Shown here piece by piece: positions 18,361 to 26,797 of a stretch of DNA of 64,000 bases (the stretch's first letter is position 1; the number at the start of each line of letters is the position of its first letter). The notes under the pieces are model-generated. The model did not search any database. It saw nothing but the letters and a program-made list of their open reading frames with translations, and was not told the origin of the DNA. The stretch is from Natronomonas pharaonis DSM 2160 (GTDB lineage Archaea; Halobacteriota; Halobacteria; Halobacteriales; Haloarculaceae): contig NC_007426.1 in assembly GCF_000026045.1 (NCBI RefSeq), forward strand, positions 1,426,001 to 1,490,000. The letters are read 5' to 3'. The position numbers were made by a program, and so were the translations under genes.

Positions 18361-19089
18361 TCAGAACTCTTCGGCCCGTGTCGGGTCGGTATCGAGCCGT
18401 TCGTCGGCCCTGGCGAGGGCGTTTTCGTCACCGTCGGCGATGTATCGCCCGATGTCACGGGCGACAGCGACGAGTGATTCGGCCTGTCGGGAAGGTACGT
18501 CGCCGTCGAGGGCCTGTATCCGCCGGACCCGGTCGGCGAGTCGCTCGACGTGTCCGCCGACCACGGGGTCGGGCTGGTCGTCGAGATACGCCTTGAGGTC
18601 CGACCGGTAGGCGTCGACGGCGTCCGCGTAGGCGAGCCCACGCATCGCCCGCAGTTCTGACGGGACATCGCCGACATCCGGCCGGACACCCTTGTCGGCT
18701 TTGAAGAGCGTTGTGAGGTACAGCGTCTCCTCGTCGGTCGGGTCAAAGCGGCGTTCGAGTTCGCCAGCGACGTAGCGAAGCTCCATGGCTGCCAAGTACG
18801 TCTCGTCAAGCGGTTGCAGCGAGCCACCGTCGATGAAACCGTACCCGCGAGTGAACTCGCGAGTGCGTTCGATGGCGCGGGTGGCGAGTCGTCGAAGGGG
18901 AACATCGTCAACGGCCTCCCGCACCGGTGTCAAATCCAGGGTTGCCGCGGTGGCCGTGTGGAGCTTTCGCTCGTCGTCGGTACCGACACTGTGGAGACTC
19001 CCGCAGGACGGACACGCTGTGTCGCCGGTGTCGTAGTAGGACCATCGCGTCCCACACGCCTTGCACTCACGACGGCCACGGACCTTCAT
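18361..19089 (-). CDS. Zinc-ribbon protein of unknown function
   Basis: A 242-residue soluble protein with an N-terminal zinc ribbon of the CxxC...CxxC type (CKACGTRWSYY and CPSCGS), followed by an acidic, alpha-helical domain with the stretch YGFIDGGSLQPLDETYL. An upstream in-frame extension to 19290 is serine-rich and atypical, so the ATG at 19089 is chosen. Conserved haloarchaeal proteins of this layout are known, but I cannot assign a function. Zinc-ribbon start plus helical body suggests nucleic acid or protein binding. Confidence 0.75.
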   Translation of the reverse strand: MKVRGRRECKACGTRWSYYDTGDTACPSCGSLHSVGTDDERKLHTATAATLDLTPVREAVDDVPLRRLATRAIERTREFTRGYGFIDGGSLQPLDETYLAAMELRYVAGELERRFDPTDEETLYLTTLFKADKGVRPDVGDVPSELRAMRGLAYADAVDAYRSDLKAYLDDQPDPVVGGHVERLADRVRRIQALDGDVPSRQAESLVAVARDIGRYIADGDENALARADERLDTDPTRAEEF

Positions 19090-19192
19090 ATCCGCTACTG
19101 GGGCGTCGCGGGACAAAACTTCCCCGATGCCGCTGCCGGTGGAATTGCCGCGACTCGAAACTTTTCCTGTACTGCGTCCCGAACAAATAGGT

Positions 19193-19339
19193 ATGCGAGA
19201 CGAAGAGGAAATCCGCGAGCAGTACGAGTTTCTGAAGGAGGAGCTGGACGACGAAGACATGAACCACGAGGGCGTCAGACAGATGTTCACGTACTACAAG
19301 CGGGCGCTCGGCTGGGTGCTTGAAGAGGAGTATATATAA
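19193..19339 (+). CDS. Small acidic helical protein
   Basis: A 48-residue protein, MRDEEEIREQYEFLKEEL then a short linker and MFTYYKRALGWVLEEEYI. It has two predicted amphipathic helices, strong acidity and good codon use. The longer reading frame from 19061 overlaps the divergent gene and is unlikely. An AT-containing stretch precedes the ATG. No known domain is recognised. Such mini-proteins are common in haloarchaea and often go unannotated. Confidence 0.65.
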   Translation: MRDEEEIREQYEFLKEELDDEDMNHEGVRQMFTYYKRALGWVLEEEYI

Positions 19340-19404
19340 TACGTCACCATCCCGCAACCCGGGAGAAAAGTCGTTGGGTTTATATTCTGTCGACCGTTTG
19401 TTTC

Positions 19405-19500
19405 AGGTGACGCTTCGCTTGGAGGGCCGAAGCGTCAGCGGGGACCAATTCAGGGCGGCAAGCGCCCGGCCGGCCCTTTTCATCCGGCCGGGTCGCTTTC
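19405..19500 (+). ncRNA. Candidate small structured RNA with two hairpins
   Basis: A gene-free stretch between convergent genes. It has a TATA-like TTTATATT (about 19379-19386), and about 25 bases later a hairpin with a 9-bp stem (GACGCTTCG 19409-19417, CGAAGCGTC 19428-19436). A second 9-bp hairpin (CCCGGCCGG 19465-19473, CCGGCCGGG 19484-19492) follows. Box, spacing and stacked stems suggest a short transcript. Alternatively these are terminator hairpins of the two convergent genes. No known RNA family is recognised, and strand is assumed from the box. Confidence 0.35.
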
Positions 19501-19537
19501 CTCTCTCGCTGAACAATATTAGACAGCAACGCGTCCG

Positions 19538-19810
19538 TCAGGCAATTTCGATGTCACCGTCGGTGCTGTCGCCGTTCTCGTCCCACTCGATCTCGAACTC
19601 AACGCTCAGTTCGGTCTCTGAGCCCTCGGTCTCCCGTTCAGCCTTGATTTCGAACGTCGGCTGGCTGGGAACGTCGAGTGTTACCGACTCGTCGCCTGCC
19701 GAGAGGGTAAGGTCGCCCCCATCATCGAGTTTGTCTGCAACCGTCCGTAGCATCGACGCGATGTCGGCCCGTGACTGACGCTTCTCGGTCTTGAAGAGTA
19801 CTTCTTCCAT
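19538..19810 (-). CDS. amphi-Trp domain-containing protein
   Basis: A 90-residue protein beginning MEEVLFKTEKRQSRADIASM, the typical start of the small amphi-Trp domain family found in haloarchaea and some bacteria, with an N-terminal helix and C-terminal strands (DESVTLDVPSQPTFEIKAE). The function is unknown. It is very acidic. The eight-residue upstream extension starting with another ATG at 19834 is less likely. It lies downstream of the candidate structured RNA and is divergent from the PadR regulator. Confidence 0.8.
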   Translation of the reverse strand: MEEVLFKTEKRQSRADIASMLRTVADKLDDGGDLTLSAGDESVTLDVPSQPTFEIKAERETEGSETELSVEFEIEWDENGDSTDGDIEIA

Positions 19811-20024
19811 AGTGTTCTGTAGGGGCGGATGCATTTATAATCGTATGGAATGTGACTGGAACACACTGACGTGGTGATAAACAAACGGACATATATCTGT
19901 AACGGCCGATAGAGATGGCACGCGGCAGTCGGTATTACGGGCGCGCTATTCGCTCGCCTCCGGAAAGCGGCTACTCCGATATATTTAACCTAATGCGATA
20001 GTAACGGATAAACAGAACTTACCG

Positions 20025-20303
20025 ATGTACGACCTAACAGGATTCCAGCGAGACCTGCTGTACGTCATCGCCGGCCGAGAAGAACCCCACGGCCTCGCCA
20101 TCAAGGAAGAACTCGAAGATTACTACGAAAAGGAGATTCACCACGGCCGGCTCTACCCGAACCTCGATACGCTCGTCGAGAAGGGGCTTGTCGAGAAGGG
20201 CCAACGCGACCGCCGGACGAACTTCTATACGCTCACCCGACGCGGCCGCCGCGAAATCGAAGCCCGACGCGACTGGGAAGACGAGTACGTCGACATCGAG
20301 TGA
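20025..20303 (+). CDS. PadR-family transcriptional regulator
   Basis: A 92-residue winged-helix protein. The start FQRDLLYVIAGREEPHGLAI and the recognition region IHHGRLYPNLDTLVEKGLVEK are typical of the PadR wing-helix domain, and TNFYTLTRRGRREIEA is the beta-wing. It lacks the long C-terminal dimer helix of larger PadR members, as usual for short haloarchaeal versions. A TATA-like GATATATTTAA (about 19978-19988) precedes it with a short leader. Its target is unknown. The acyl-CoA dehydrogenase gene follows about 120 bases later. Confidence 0.88.
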   Translation: MYDLTGFQRDLLYVIAGREEPHGLAIKEELEDYYEKEIHHGRLYPNLDTLVEKGLVEKGQRDRRTNFYTLTRRGRREIEARRDWEDEYVDIE

Positions 20304-20423
20304 GGAAACTCCTTTTTGGATAAACTCGGATAAATACCCTTACCATTGTAAGTATACGAGGGAAAACAGGCAAACGTCGTTAGGAATAGTGGCTATTTTA
20401 TATCTGCGGCCGAACAGACGGGT

Positions 20424-21578
20424 ATGGACTTCGAGCTAAGCGACGAACAACAGCAGCTGAAAAAGACCGTCCAGGACTTCGCCGAAGAGGAGATTATCCC
20501 GGTCGCCAAAGAGTACGACCGCGAAGAAAAGTACCCATGGGAAGTCGTCGAAAAGGCCGCCGAGAACGGCCTGCTCGCGCCCCAGATTCCGCTCGACTAC
20601 GGCGGTGCCGGCTACGAGGTTCTCGACACGGCCATCATTGTCGAGGAGCTGTTCGCTGCCGACCCCGGTATCGGCCTGTGTCTCTGTTCGACCGGTTTCG
20701 GGACCGAAGCCATCATCGAGTACGGTACCGAAGAGCAAAAAGAAGAGTACCTCGCCCCCATCGCCACCGGTGATGCCATCTGTGGTGCGGCCATCTCCGA
20801 GCCGGACACCGGCTCCGACGTCTCCAGCGTGAGCACGCGCGCCGAGAAAGACGGCGACGAGTGGGTCATCAACGGCAACAAGATGTGGATTACCAACGGT
20901 TCCGTCGGCGACTTCTTCGTCGTCCTCTGTAAAACGGACCCTGACGCCGAGGGCCGCTACAACGGCTTCTCGCAGATCATCGTCGAGTCCGACCGGGACG
21001 GCTTCGAGGCCGACAAGATCACCGGCAAGCTGGGTATCCGTGCCTCCGACACGGCCGAGCTCATTCTCGACGACGTTCGCGTCCCCGAGGAGAACCTCGT
21101 CGGAACCGAAGGCATGGGCTTCCTCCAGCAGATGCAGTTCTTCGACGAAACCCGTACCGGCGTCGCCGCACAGGGCGTCGGCATCGCAAAGGGTGCCGCC
21201 GAGCGCGCCCTCGAATACGCGCAGGAACGCGAGCAGTTCGGTCGCCCGATCGGCGACTTCCAGGCCATCCAGCACAAGCTCGCTGACATGCACACGAACG
21301 TCGAGGCCGCCCGGAACCTCACCTACAAGTCCGCGTGGTCGGTCGACAACGCCGACGGCCAGCTGACGAAGCTCGCCTCGATGGCCAAGGAGTACGCCTC
21401 CCGCGTCGCCGTCGAGAACGCAAACGAGTGTGTCCAGATCCACGGCGGCTCCGGCTACGTCGACGACTTCGACGCCGAGCGGTTCTTCCGCGACGCCAAG
21501 ATTACCCAGATTTACGAGGGCACGACGGAAATCCAGAAGATGATTATCGCGCGCGAGCTGCAGGGTAAGGGCTTCTAA
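20424..21578 (+). CDS. Acyl-CoA dehydrogenase
   Basis: A 384-residue FAD enzyme that introduces the alpha-beta double bond in acyl-CoA thioesters and passes electrons to ETF. Conserved blocks are AISEPDTGSDVSS (flavin/substrate site), DEWVINGNKMWITNGS, the FGRPIGDFQAIQHKLADM stretch and the C-terminal IYEGTTEIQKMIIAREL with the catalytic-base Glu. Length is normal. A likely ATG start is at 20424. The substrate is unknown, but short-chain or branched-chain acyl-CoA is typical. Confidence 0.95.
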   Translation: MDFELSDEQQQLKKTVQDFAEEEIIPVAKEYDREEKYPWEVVEKAAENGLLAPQIPLDYGGAGYEVLDTAIIVEELFAADPGIGLCLCSTGFGTEAIIEYGTEEQKEEYLAPIATGDAICGAAISEPDTGSDVSSVSTRAEKDGDEWVINGNKMWITNGSVGDFFVVLCKTDPDAEGRYNGFSQIIVESDRDGFEADKITGKLGIRASDTAELILDDVRVPEENLVGTEGMGFLQQMQFFDETRTGVAAQGVGIAKGAAERALEYAQEREQFGRPIGDFQAIQHKLADMHTNVEAARNLTYKSAWSVDNADGQLTKLASMAKEYASRVAVENANECVQIHGGSGYVDDFDAERFFRDAKITQIYEGTTEIQKMIIARELQGKGF

Positions 21579-21652
21579 CGGCCCCAACGCGTCCGGATGC
21601 GTATCTTTTTGAAACGGTTGGTTTACCAGCGAGCAGCCGGTAGTCCGTGGTA

Positions 21653-21838
21653 ATGAGCAGTCTCGTTCAGGACGACAGTACTCGCGCGGCGACGTTCTTC
21701 GCAGCCGCATTCTTGCTGACCGCCCTTGGTGGCCTTCTCATCGGCGAGTTCCGAGTCGGCGTCCAGTGGGGCCTCGGCCTCGGCGCTGCCTTCGCCGTCT
21801 TCGCGTACTTCTTTATTACTCCCGCCCCCGACGAGTGA
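21653..21838 (+). CDS. Small two-helix membrane protein
   Basis: A 61-residue protein with two hydrophobic segments (about residues 13-31 and 37-55) joined by a short charged turn (IGEFRVG), ending APDE. An in-frame GTG at 21647 could be an alternative start. It lies between the acyl-CoA dehydrogenase and the cobalamin adenosyltransferase in the same orientation. No known domain. Confidence 0.65.
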   Translation: MSSLVQDDSTRAATFFAAAFLLTALGGLLIGEFRVGVQWGLGLGAAFAVFAYFFITPAPDE

Positions 21839-21896
21839 GCCCCGAAGGTCGCCGGAGCCGTCTGTTATATGCGCCCGGCCGCCCAACCGGAAGCGT

Positions 21897-22433
21897 ATGA
21901 AGATATACACCGGTCGTGGCGACGAGGGGATGACTGACCTCCGCGACATGTCGCGGGTGTCAAAGACCAGCGCCCGCATCGAAGCCTACGGCACTGTCGA
22001 CGAGGTAAACAGCCTCGTCGGGATGGTCCGTCCGTCGGGCCACGACGATGTCGACGAGAAACTCGCCGCGGTCCAAAACCATCTCCACATCATTCAGGCC
22101 GACTTCGCTAATCCCGATGCCGACGACCCCGACGCGCCGCATATCGAAGCCGACCACGTCGAGCGGCTCGAGTCGTGGATGGACGACTTCGACGACGAAC
22201 TCGACCCTCTGGAGAGCTTCATTCTTCCGGGCGGCAGCGACACCGGGGCAAAACTCCACCACGCGCGTTCTGTCTGTCGTCGCGCCGAGCGGCGCGCGGT
22301 CGCTTTGGCCTCCGATGAGCCGGTCAACGATGCGGCTGTGGCGTACCTGAACCGCCTCTCCGACGCGCTCTTCGTGTGGGCGCGGGTCGTGAACAAACGC
22401 GACGGGGTCCGAGAAGAGTCACCGTCCTACTGA
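21897..22433 (+). CDS. ATP:cob(I)alamin adenosyltransferase, PduO type
   Basis: A 178-residue PduO-type enzyme that adenosylates cob(I)alamin to coenzyme B12. The characteristic N-terminal YTGRGDEGMTDL, the EAYGTVDEVNSLVG block and the SVCRRAERRAVAL helix with catalytic-type Arg residues are all present. An extension to 21726 lacks conserved residues, so the ATG at 21897 is used. The protein is of normal family length. Gene symbol is left open because the three adenosyltransferase families share names. Confidence 0.92.
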   Translation: MKIYTGRGDEGMTDLRDMSRVSKTSARIEAYGTVDEVNSLVGMVRPSGHDDVDEKLAAVQNHLHIIQADFANPDADDPDAPHIEADHVERLESWMDDFDDELDPLESFILPGGSDTGAKLHHARSVCRRAERRAVALASDEPVNDAAVAYLNRLSDALFVWARVVNKRDGVREESPSY

Positions 22434-22476
22434 CACGAAAAGCGGCACGCTACTGCTTCCAACGATATCGCTCCGT

Positions 22477-23112
22477 CTAGACGAACGGAACCACGTCCGG
22501 AAGCGGTAGCATCGTCACCATGTAGAGGCCGAAGATGGTGGCAACCCCCACGAGAACCGGGAAGACAACCAGCGCGTAGTTCGTATCACGGAGGACACGG
22601 CCGATATCGCCGCTCATGCTGGAAAGCGACGGCGTCCGGCTCTGTGAGAGGACAACCAGCTCAAGACCGAACAGAATGACTGTTGCCGCAGCCGACATCA
22701 TACAGAACGGACAGATAGCGCCGATAGGCACCAGCTGCAGGTAGACGAAGTACGCCGAAAACAGCACGCCGGACGCAGTAATCGGCGTCAAAACCTTGAT
22801 TATCAGCGGATGGCGCGTGTCGAACCACCAGAGGGCGAGGCCGATGGTGGTGATGTAGTAGAAACTACCCAGCGTCGCCAGCGGCACGCCAAGGACGTAC
22901 GCCCACTGGCTGGTGATAACTTCGATGCTCCCCTGCACCTGCGCATCAGCCGGGATTGCGGGGATAGCGAAAAAGTGGATGGCAGTAAGGGCGACGGTAA
23001 TCAGCCACCCAAAGACCGCAACAAGGGTAAAGCCACCGAGAAGGCCCGAGACGCTTGGGGAGTACTCCCACTCGTAATCGAATTGGATTGTGCTCGATGT
23101 TTCGGTTGACAT
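22477..23112 (-). CDS. VKOR-like (vitamin K epoxide reductase family) membrane protein without loop cysteines
   Basis: A 211-residue membrane protein with about five helices and the VKOR-type active-site CPFC (ICPFCMMSAAATV), which in the family cycles disulfides with quinone. The region that normally carries the loop Cys pair and the following fold (here AQVQGSIEVITSQWAYVLG then VPLATLGSFYY) is recognisable, but both loop cysteines are missing. CPFC provides the only two cysteines in the protein. It may work with a separate thiol protein or have lost full electron relay. It lies downstream of the oxidoreductase beta gene. Confidence 0.75.
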   Translation of the reverse strand: MSTETSSTIQFDYEWEYSPSVSGLLGGFTLVAVFGWLITVALTAIHFFAIPAIPADAQVQGSIEVITSQWAYVLGVPLATLGSFYYITTIGLALWWFDTRHPLIIKVLTPITASGVLFSAYFVYLQLVPIGAICPFCMMSAAATVILFGLELVVLSQSRTPSLSSMSGDIGRVLRDTNYALVVFPVLVGVATIFGLYMVTMLPLPDVVPFV

Positions 23113-23363
23113 GCAATACTGTCTTTGGAGTACTGGTACAAAAGTATTGCGCTACACCCACAATTTTGACCTAGCGAGGGATGGCTTTGATTGCGTCAGA
23201 TGCTTTTGAAGCCCCCATTGGCGGTATAGATTCACCATTTCGGGCATGGTATTGTGCGAAGAATGCAACGAACCCTTCGGGCAGCATCCGTCCTGGTCAG
23301 CAAAAACAGCACCTGCACCCCAACCGCAAACCGTAACCGTCCGCCCCCACCCCGATGCTGCGG

Positions 23364-24233
23364 TTAGTAGAATTCGCGGACGAGGTCGGTGGCGTCTTCT
23401 GGGGCACCGTCGGGGATGTCGACCATCGGCTCGTCGACGCCTTCGCGGACCTCGAACGGCACCGAACTCTCATCCTGATACAGCACGCCTTGGTATTCCT
23501 TTTCGCGGTCAAGGATGAGCTCTTTGGCCTCGTCGTAATCCGAAGGGTCGTGGTCGACGTCCTCGTCGCCGACATCGACGATTGCATCCCGGAAGTAGTC
23601 GTAGGTATCGACGTCGTTGAACGTCACACACGGCGAGTAGACGTTCACGAAGCCGAAGCCGTCGTGCTCGATGGCCTCTTGGACGAGTTCGGCGTGGCGC
23701 TGGGAGTCCGACGAAAAGGACTGGGCGATGAAGGTCCCGCCTGCTGCAAGCGCCAGCGCCAGCGGATTCACCGGCTGCTGGTTGGTCCCGTCCGGCGACG
23801 TCGAGGTCTCGAAGTCCTCACGCGATGTCGGCGACGCCTGGCCCTTCGTCAACCCGTAAATGCGGTTGTCCATGACCACGTAGGTCATGTCGACGTTTCG
23901 GCGGACGGCGTGGATGAAGTGGCCGGCCCCAATCGAGTAGCCGTCACCGTCGCCGCCAGCAACCATCACCTCAAGCTCCGGATTGGCCATCTTGACGCCC
24001 GTCCCGACCGGCAGGGCGCGACCGTGGACGCCGTGCAACGCATACGAATGCATGTAGGTCCCAATCTTACCGGAGCAGCCGATACCCGCGACAACAAACG
24101 TGTTGTCCGGGTCGTTGCCGGTTTCCGCCAGCGCCTTCATCATCCCGTTCATCGTCCCGAAATCACCGCACCCGGGACACCACGTCGGCTGCTTGTCTGA
24201 CTTGAAATCAGTAAAACGTACGTTCGAACTCAT
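23364..24233 (-). CDS. korB: 2-oxoacid:ferredoxin oxidoreductase, beta subunit
   Basis: A 289-residue TPP-binding beta subunit. WCPGCGDFGTMNGMM and GIGCSGKIGTYMHSY are the family blocks, and the TPP site is GGDGDGYSIGAGHFIHAVRR followed by VMDNRIYGLTKGQ. These enzymes oxidatively decarboxylate pyruvate or 2-oxoglutarate to acyl-CoA, reducing ferredoxin. The alpha subunit, usually the adjacent upstream gene in haloarchaea, is not next to it. A small zinc-ribbon gene ends four bases upstream. Substrate (2-oxoglutarate versus pyruvate) is not settled. Confidence 0.9.
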   Translation of the reverse strand: MSSNVRFTDFKSDKQPTWCPGCGDFGTMNGMMKALAETGNDPDNTFVVAGIGCSGKIGTYMHSYALHGVHGRALPVGTGVKMANPELEVMVAGGDGDGYSIGAGHFIHAVRRNVDMTYVVMDNRIYGLTKGQASPTSREDFETSTSPDGTNQQPVNPLALALAAGGTFIAQSFSSDSQRHAELVQEAIEHDGFGFVNVYSPCVTFNDVDTYDYFRDAIVDVGDEDVDHDPSDYDEAKELILDREKEYQGVLYQDESSVPFEVREGVDEPMVDIPDGAPEDATDLVREFY

Positions 24234-24237
24234 TGTC

Positions 24238-24627
24238 TTATTTTGAAACCTCTCTGGTTGCCGTATCGAGCTCGGTGATGCCGAGTTCGTCTATCTCGTC
24301 GGCGACCGCTTCCGGAAGCCGCTCGAGCGCGGTGGCCGCGTTCGGATCGATTTTGATACCGTCGATTTTGAGCCCCGCTAGCTTACCTCGGGAGCCGTTT
24401 GCTGCGATTTCAAACTCAAACGGCCGGTCCCGTTCGTCGAGGGTCCGTATCCAGACCTTCGCTAACCCGTTTGCGCTCTCCCAGCGGAGGCTGTCGGTGA
24501 CGGTGAGCGTTCCCGCCGGCGGAACGCAGGGCGAGTCACACGCCGGACATTGGCCCGGATGGGGCATCGCACCGACGTACCCGTACTCGGTACCGCACCG
24601 GTAACAGTCCAGCCGGAGGCTATACAT
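24238..24627 (-). CDS. Zinc-ribbon protein, unknown function
   Basis: A 129-residue protein with an N-terminal zinc ribbon (CYRCGTEYGYVG... CPACDSPC) and an acidic C-terminal domain containing ANGSRGKLAGLKIDGIKIDP. It ends four bases before the korB ATG on the same strand and is probably co-transcribed with it. The four Cys in two CxxC pairs suggest a single bound zinc. No family assignment is possible from the sequence. Confidence 0.7.
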   Translation of the reverse strand: MYSLRLDCYRCGTEYGYVGAMPHPGQCPACDSPCVPPAGTLTVTDSLRWESANGLAKVWIRTLDERDRPFEFEIAANGSRGKLAGLKIDGIKIDPNAATALERLPEAVADEIDELGITELDTATREVSK

Positions 24628-24776
24628 GGTCTGTCACCTCACGTCCCGCTTCCCGACGGCACCGCTTTGCGGCCGCTCTGGGGCTGTTCTGCTCCGGCGG
24701 TCTGCGGGGCGTGGTCCGATACTGCGGTTGGTCGGTCGGCATGGTTGGCACTTTTATTTTCACGTATACGGCTGAG

Positions 24777-26207
24777 CTACCCGAGCGAGCCCTCCATTTC
24801 GAGTTCGATGAGTCGGTTGAGTTCGACGGCGTACTCGATGGGGAGTTCTTCGGTGATGGGTTCGATGAACCCGGAGACGATCATCTGTTTTGCGTCGTCG
24901 TCGTCGAGGCCGCGCGACTGGAGGTAGAAGACGTCCTCGTCGCCGATTTTGCCGACTGTCGCCTCGTGGGCGACATCGACTTTCGACTCCTCGATCTCCA
25001 TGTACGGCATCGTGTCGGAGGTCGATTCGTTGTCGAACATCAGGGCGTCACACTCGACGGCCGTCGAGGAGTTTTCCGCTCCGTCGGCGATGTGGACCAG
25101 CCCGCGGTAGTTCGTTCGACCGCCGTCCTTTGCGACCGACTTCGATTCGACGGTTGACTTCGTGTTGGGTGCGTTGTGGTAGACCTTTGCCCCCGTGTCG
25201 ATGTTTTGGCCTTCGCCGGCGAAGGCGATGGTGATGTGGTTGTCCGTCGCTCCGGGGCCTTTCAGAATCGTCGACGGGTACAACATTGTGGCTTTCGAGC
25301 CCATCGACCCTGACACCCACTCCATGGTCGCATCGCGTTCGGCGATGGCGCGTTTGGTGTTGAGGTTGTAGGTGTTTTTCGACCAGTTTTGGACGGTTGA
25401 ATACTGGACGTGGGCACCTTCTTTGACGAAGACTTCGACGCCGCCCGAATGAAGGTTGAACGCCGAGTATTTGGGCGCTGAACAGCCCTCGATGTAGTGG
25501 ACTTCCGAGTTCTCCTCGGCGATGATCAGCGTGTGCTCGAACTGGCCCATCCCTTCACTGTTCATGCGGAAGTACGCCTGGACGGGCATTTCGACGGTGA
25601 CGCCCTCGGGGATGTAGACGAAGGAGCCGCCGGACCAGATAGCGCCGTGGAGTGCGGCGAACTTGTTGTCGCTCGGCGGGACGCATTTGGTCATGAAGTA
25701 CTCACGGACCAGTTCAGGATGTTCCTGAACCGCCTTGTCCATGTTGCAGAAGATGACGCCCTTTTCCTCCCAGCGTTCCTGCATGTTCTGGTAGACGACT
25801 TCGGACTCGTACTGTGCGCCGACGCCGGAGAGGGCGTTTTTCTCGGCTTCAGGAATCCCGAGTTTGTCGAAGGTGTCCTGAATTTCTTCGGGCAGGTCCT
25901 CCCACTCTTCGGCCCCGCCGCGGGCCTCGATATCGGGCCGGATGTACGGAACGATCTCATCGATGTCGACCTCGGAGAGATCGGGTTGTCCGGGCCAGTC
26001 GGTAGGCATGGGCATCTGCTGGAACTGTTCGAGCGCTCGAAGTCGCCGTTCGAGCATCCACTCGGGTTCGTCTTTGTCCTCGGAGATGACGCGGATGGTC
26101 TCTTCGGTGAGGCCCTTCTCGGTCTTGAAGGCGGAACTCTCCTCCTTTTTGAACTCGAAGCGGGCTTCCGTGTCCGTATCTTTGAGGTGGTCTTCCTCGG
26201 AACTCAT
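24777..26207 (-). CDS. sufB: Fe-S cluster assembly scaffold SufB
   Basis: A 476-residue SufB, the scaffold subunit of the SUF system that assembles Fe-S clusters together with SufC (ATPase) and SufD. The family's core is visible: GIPEAEKNALSG, the FVYIPEGVTVEMPVQAYF stretch, VHYIEGCSAPKYS, and the C-terminal RGLDDDDAKQMIVSGFI. The ATG at 26207 lies 22-31 bases downstream of a TATA-like box; a GTG three bases upstream is also possible. SufC and SufD are not adjacent, unlike the usual sufCBD order. Confidence 0.93.
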   Translation of the reverse strand: MSSEEDHLKDTDTEARFEFKKEESSAFKTEKGLTEETIRVISEDKDEPEWMLERRLRALEQFQQMPMPTDWPGQPDLSEVDIDEIVPYIRPDIEARGGAEEWEDLPEEIQDTFDKLGIPEAEKNALSGVGAQYESEVVYQNMQERWEEKGVIFCNMDKAVQEHPELVREYFMTKCVPPSDNKFAALHGAIWSGGSFVYIPEGVTVEMPVQAYFRMNSEGMGQFEHTLIIAEENSEVHYIEGCSAPKYSAFNLHSGGVEVFVKEGAHVQYSTVQNWSKNTYNLNTKRAIAERDATMEWVSGSMGSKATMLYPSTILKGPGATDNHITIAFAGEGQNIDTGAKVYHNAPNTKSTVESKSVAKDGGRTNYRGLVHIADGAENSSTAVECDALMFDNESTSDTMPYMEIEESKVDVAHEATVGKIGDEDVFYLQSRGLDDDDAKQMIVSGFIEPITEELPIEYAVELNRLIELEMEGSLG

Positions 26208-26228
26208 CACCCGTTGCTTGGGGATTCA

Positions 26229-26238
26229 GTATAAAAAC
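26229..26238 (-). promoter_or_regulatory. TATA-like box of sufB
   Basis: Reading GTTTTTATAC on the minus strand, 22-31 bases upstream of the ATG at 26207. It supports the shorter start and a leaderless transcript. Confidence 0.5.
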
Positions 26239-26379
26239 GCTAGTGAACGGATACCGACACTAGAAACCACAATCAGTTAACCAAATGCGGAAAGGCGGGG
26301 TTTGGAAATCTCGCGTATTTACTTGCAGAAGAGACACCACACCGCACGAGTAGTCCGAGCCGAACCGAGAAGCCACCAG

Positions 26380-26673
26380 TCAGCCAGCCACGGCAAGCGC
26401 CTCGGCTGCGTTGGTACCAAGCATTGAGAGCCCACCGGCTGTGAGAGCGCCAAAAGCGACGGCCCACAAAAGGAGGCCCGCGGTCATCCAAACAGCGACG
26501 CTCCGCCGCGGGGACCCGAAAAGGACCGCGAAGGCGAACACGAGGCCGTACGCGACTGCCCCGTCAGCGGTATCGAGTGTGTTGATAAGGGCCTGTCCGT
26601 ACTCGCCGGAGAGGTCTGTTACTGTGACTGTTCGCGGAGGGCTTATTACCCGAGACACGGCGCGGCACGGCAT
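26380..26673 (-). CDS. Possible small membrane protein
   Basis: The C-terminal 70 residues form two hydrophobic helices (about AVAYGLVFAFAVLFG and WMTAGLLLWAVAFGAL), with a short charged link GSPRRS, which looks like a real haloarchaeal membrane protein. The N-terminal part before TDLSGEYGQALINTLD is not convincing. The ATG at 26673 gives 97 residues, but the true start may lie closer to the TDLSGEY stretch, where I see no good start codon. No known family. Confidence 0.4.
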   Translation of the reverse strand: MPCRAVSRVISPPRTVTVTDLSGEYGQALINTLDTADGAVAYGLVFAFAVLFGSPRRSVAVWMTAGLLLWAVAFGALTAGGLSMLGTNAAEALAVAG

Positions 26674-26797
26674 GTATGCCGCGGTTCCACGGCACATGGC
26701 GGAACGTGACGGGAGCCGACGGAGCGAAAGTTGTATGATGCATGTTACCGTATGTGGACTAGTGGCCGGATACGGGTCCGGCAGGAGCGTCCAAGCT

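Noticed and set aside
23246-23363. A plus-strand frame beginning MVLCEECNEPFG, which looks like a small CxxC protein
   Set aside because: After about 35 residues it runs antisense through the 3' end of korB. The first part has only one CxxC and no second Cys pair, and the AT box is too close to the ATG. Not enough support.
26411-26797. A 129-codon in-frame extension upstream of the aldehyde dehydrogenase
   Set aside because: It has no family pattern. The known aldehyde dehydrogenase start motif begins right after the ATG at 26798, and the extension is opposite a possible membrane protein frame.
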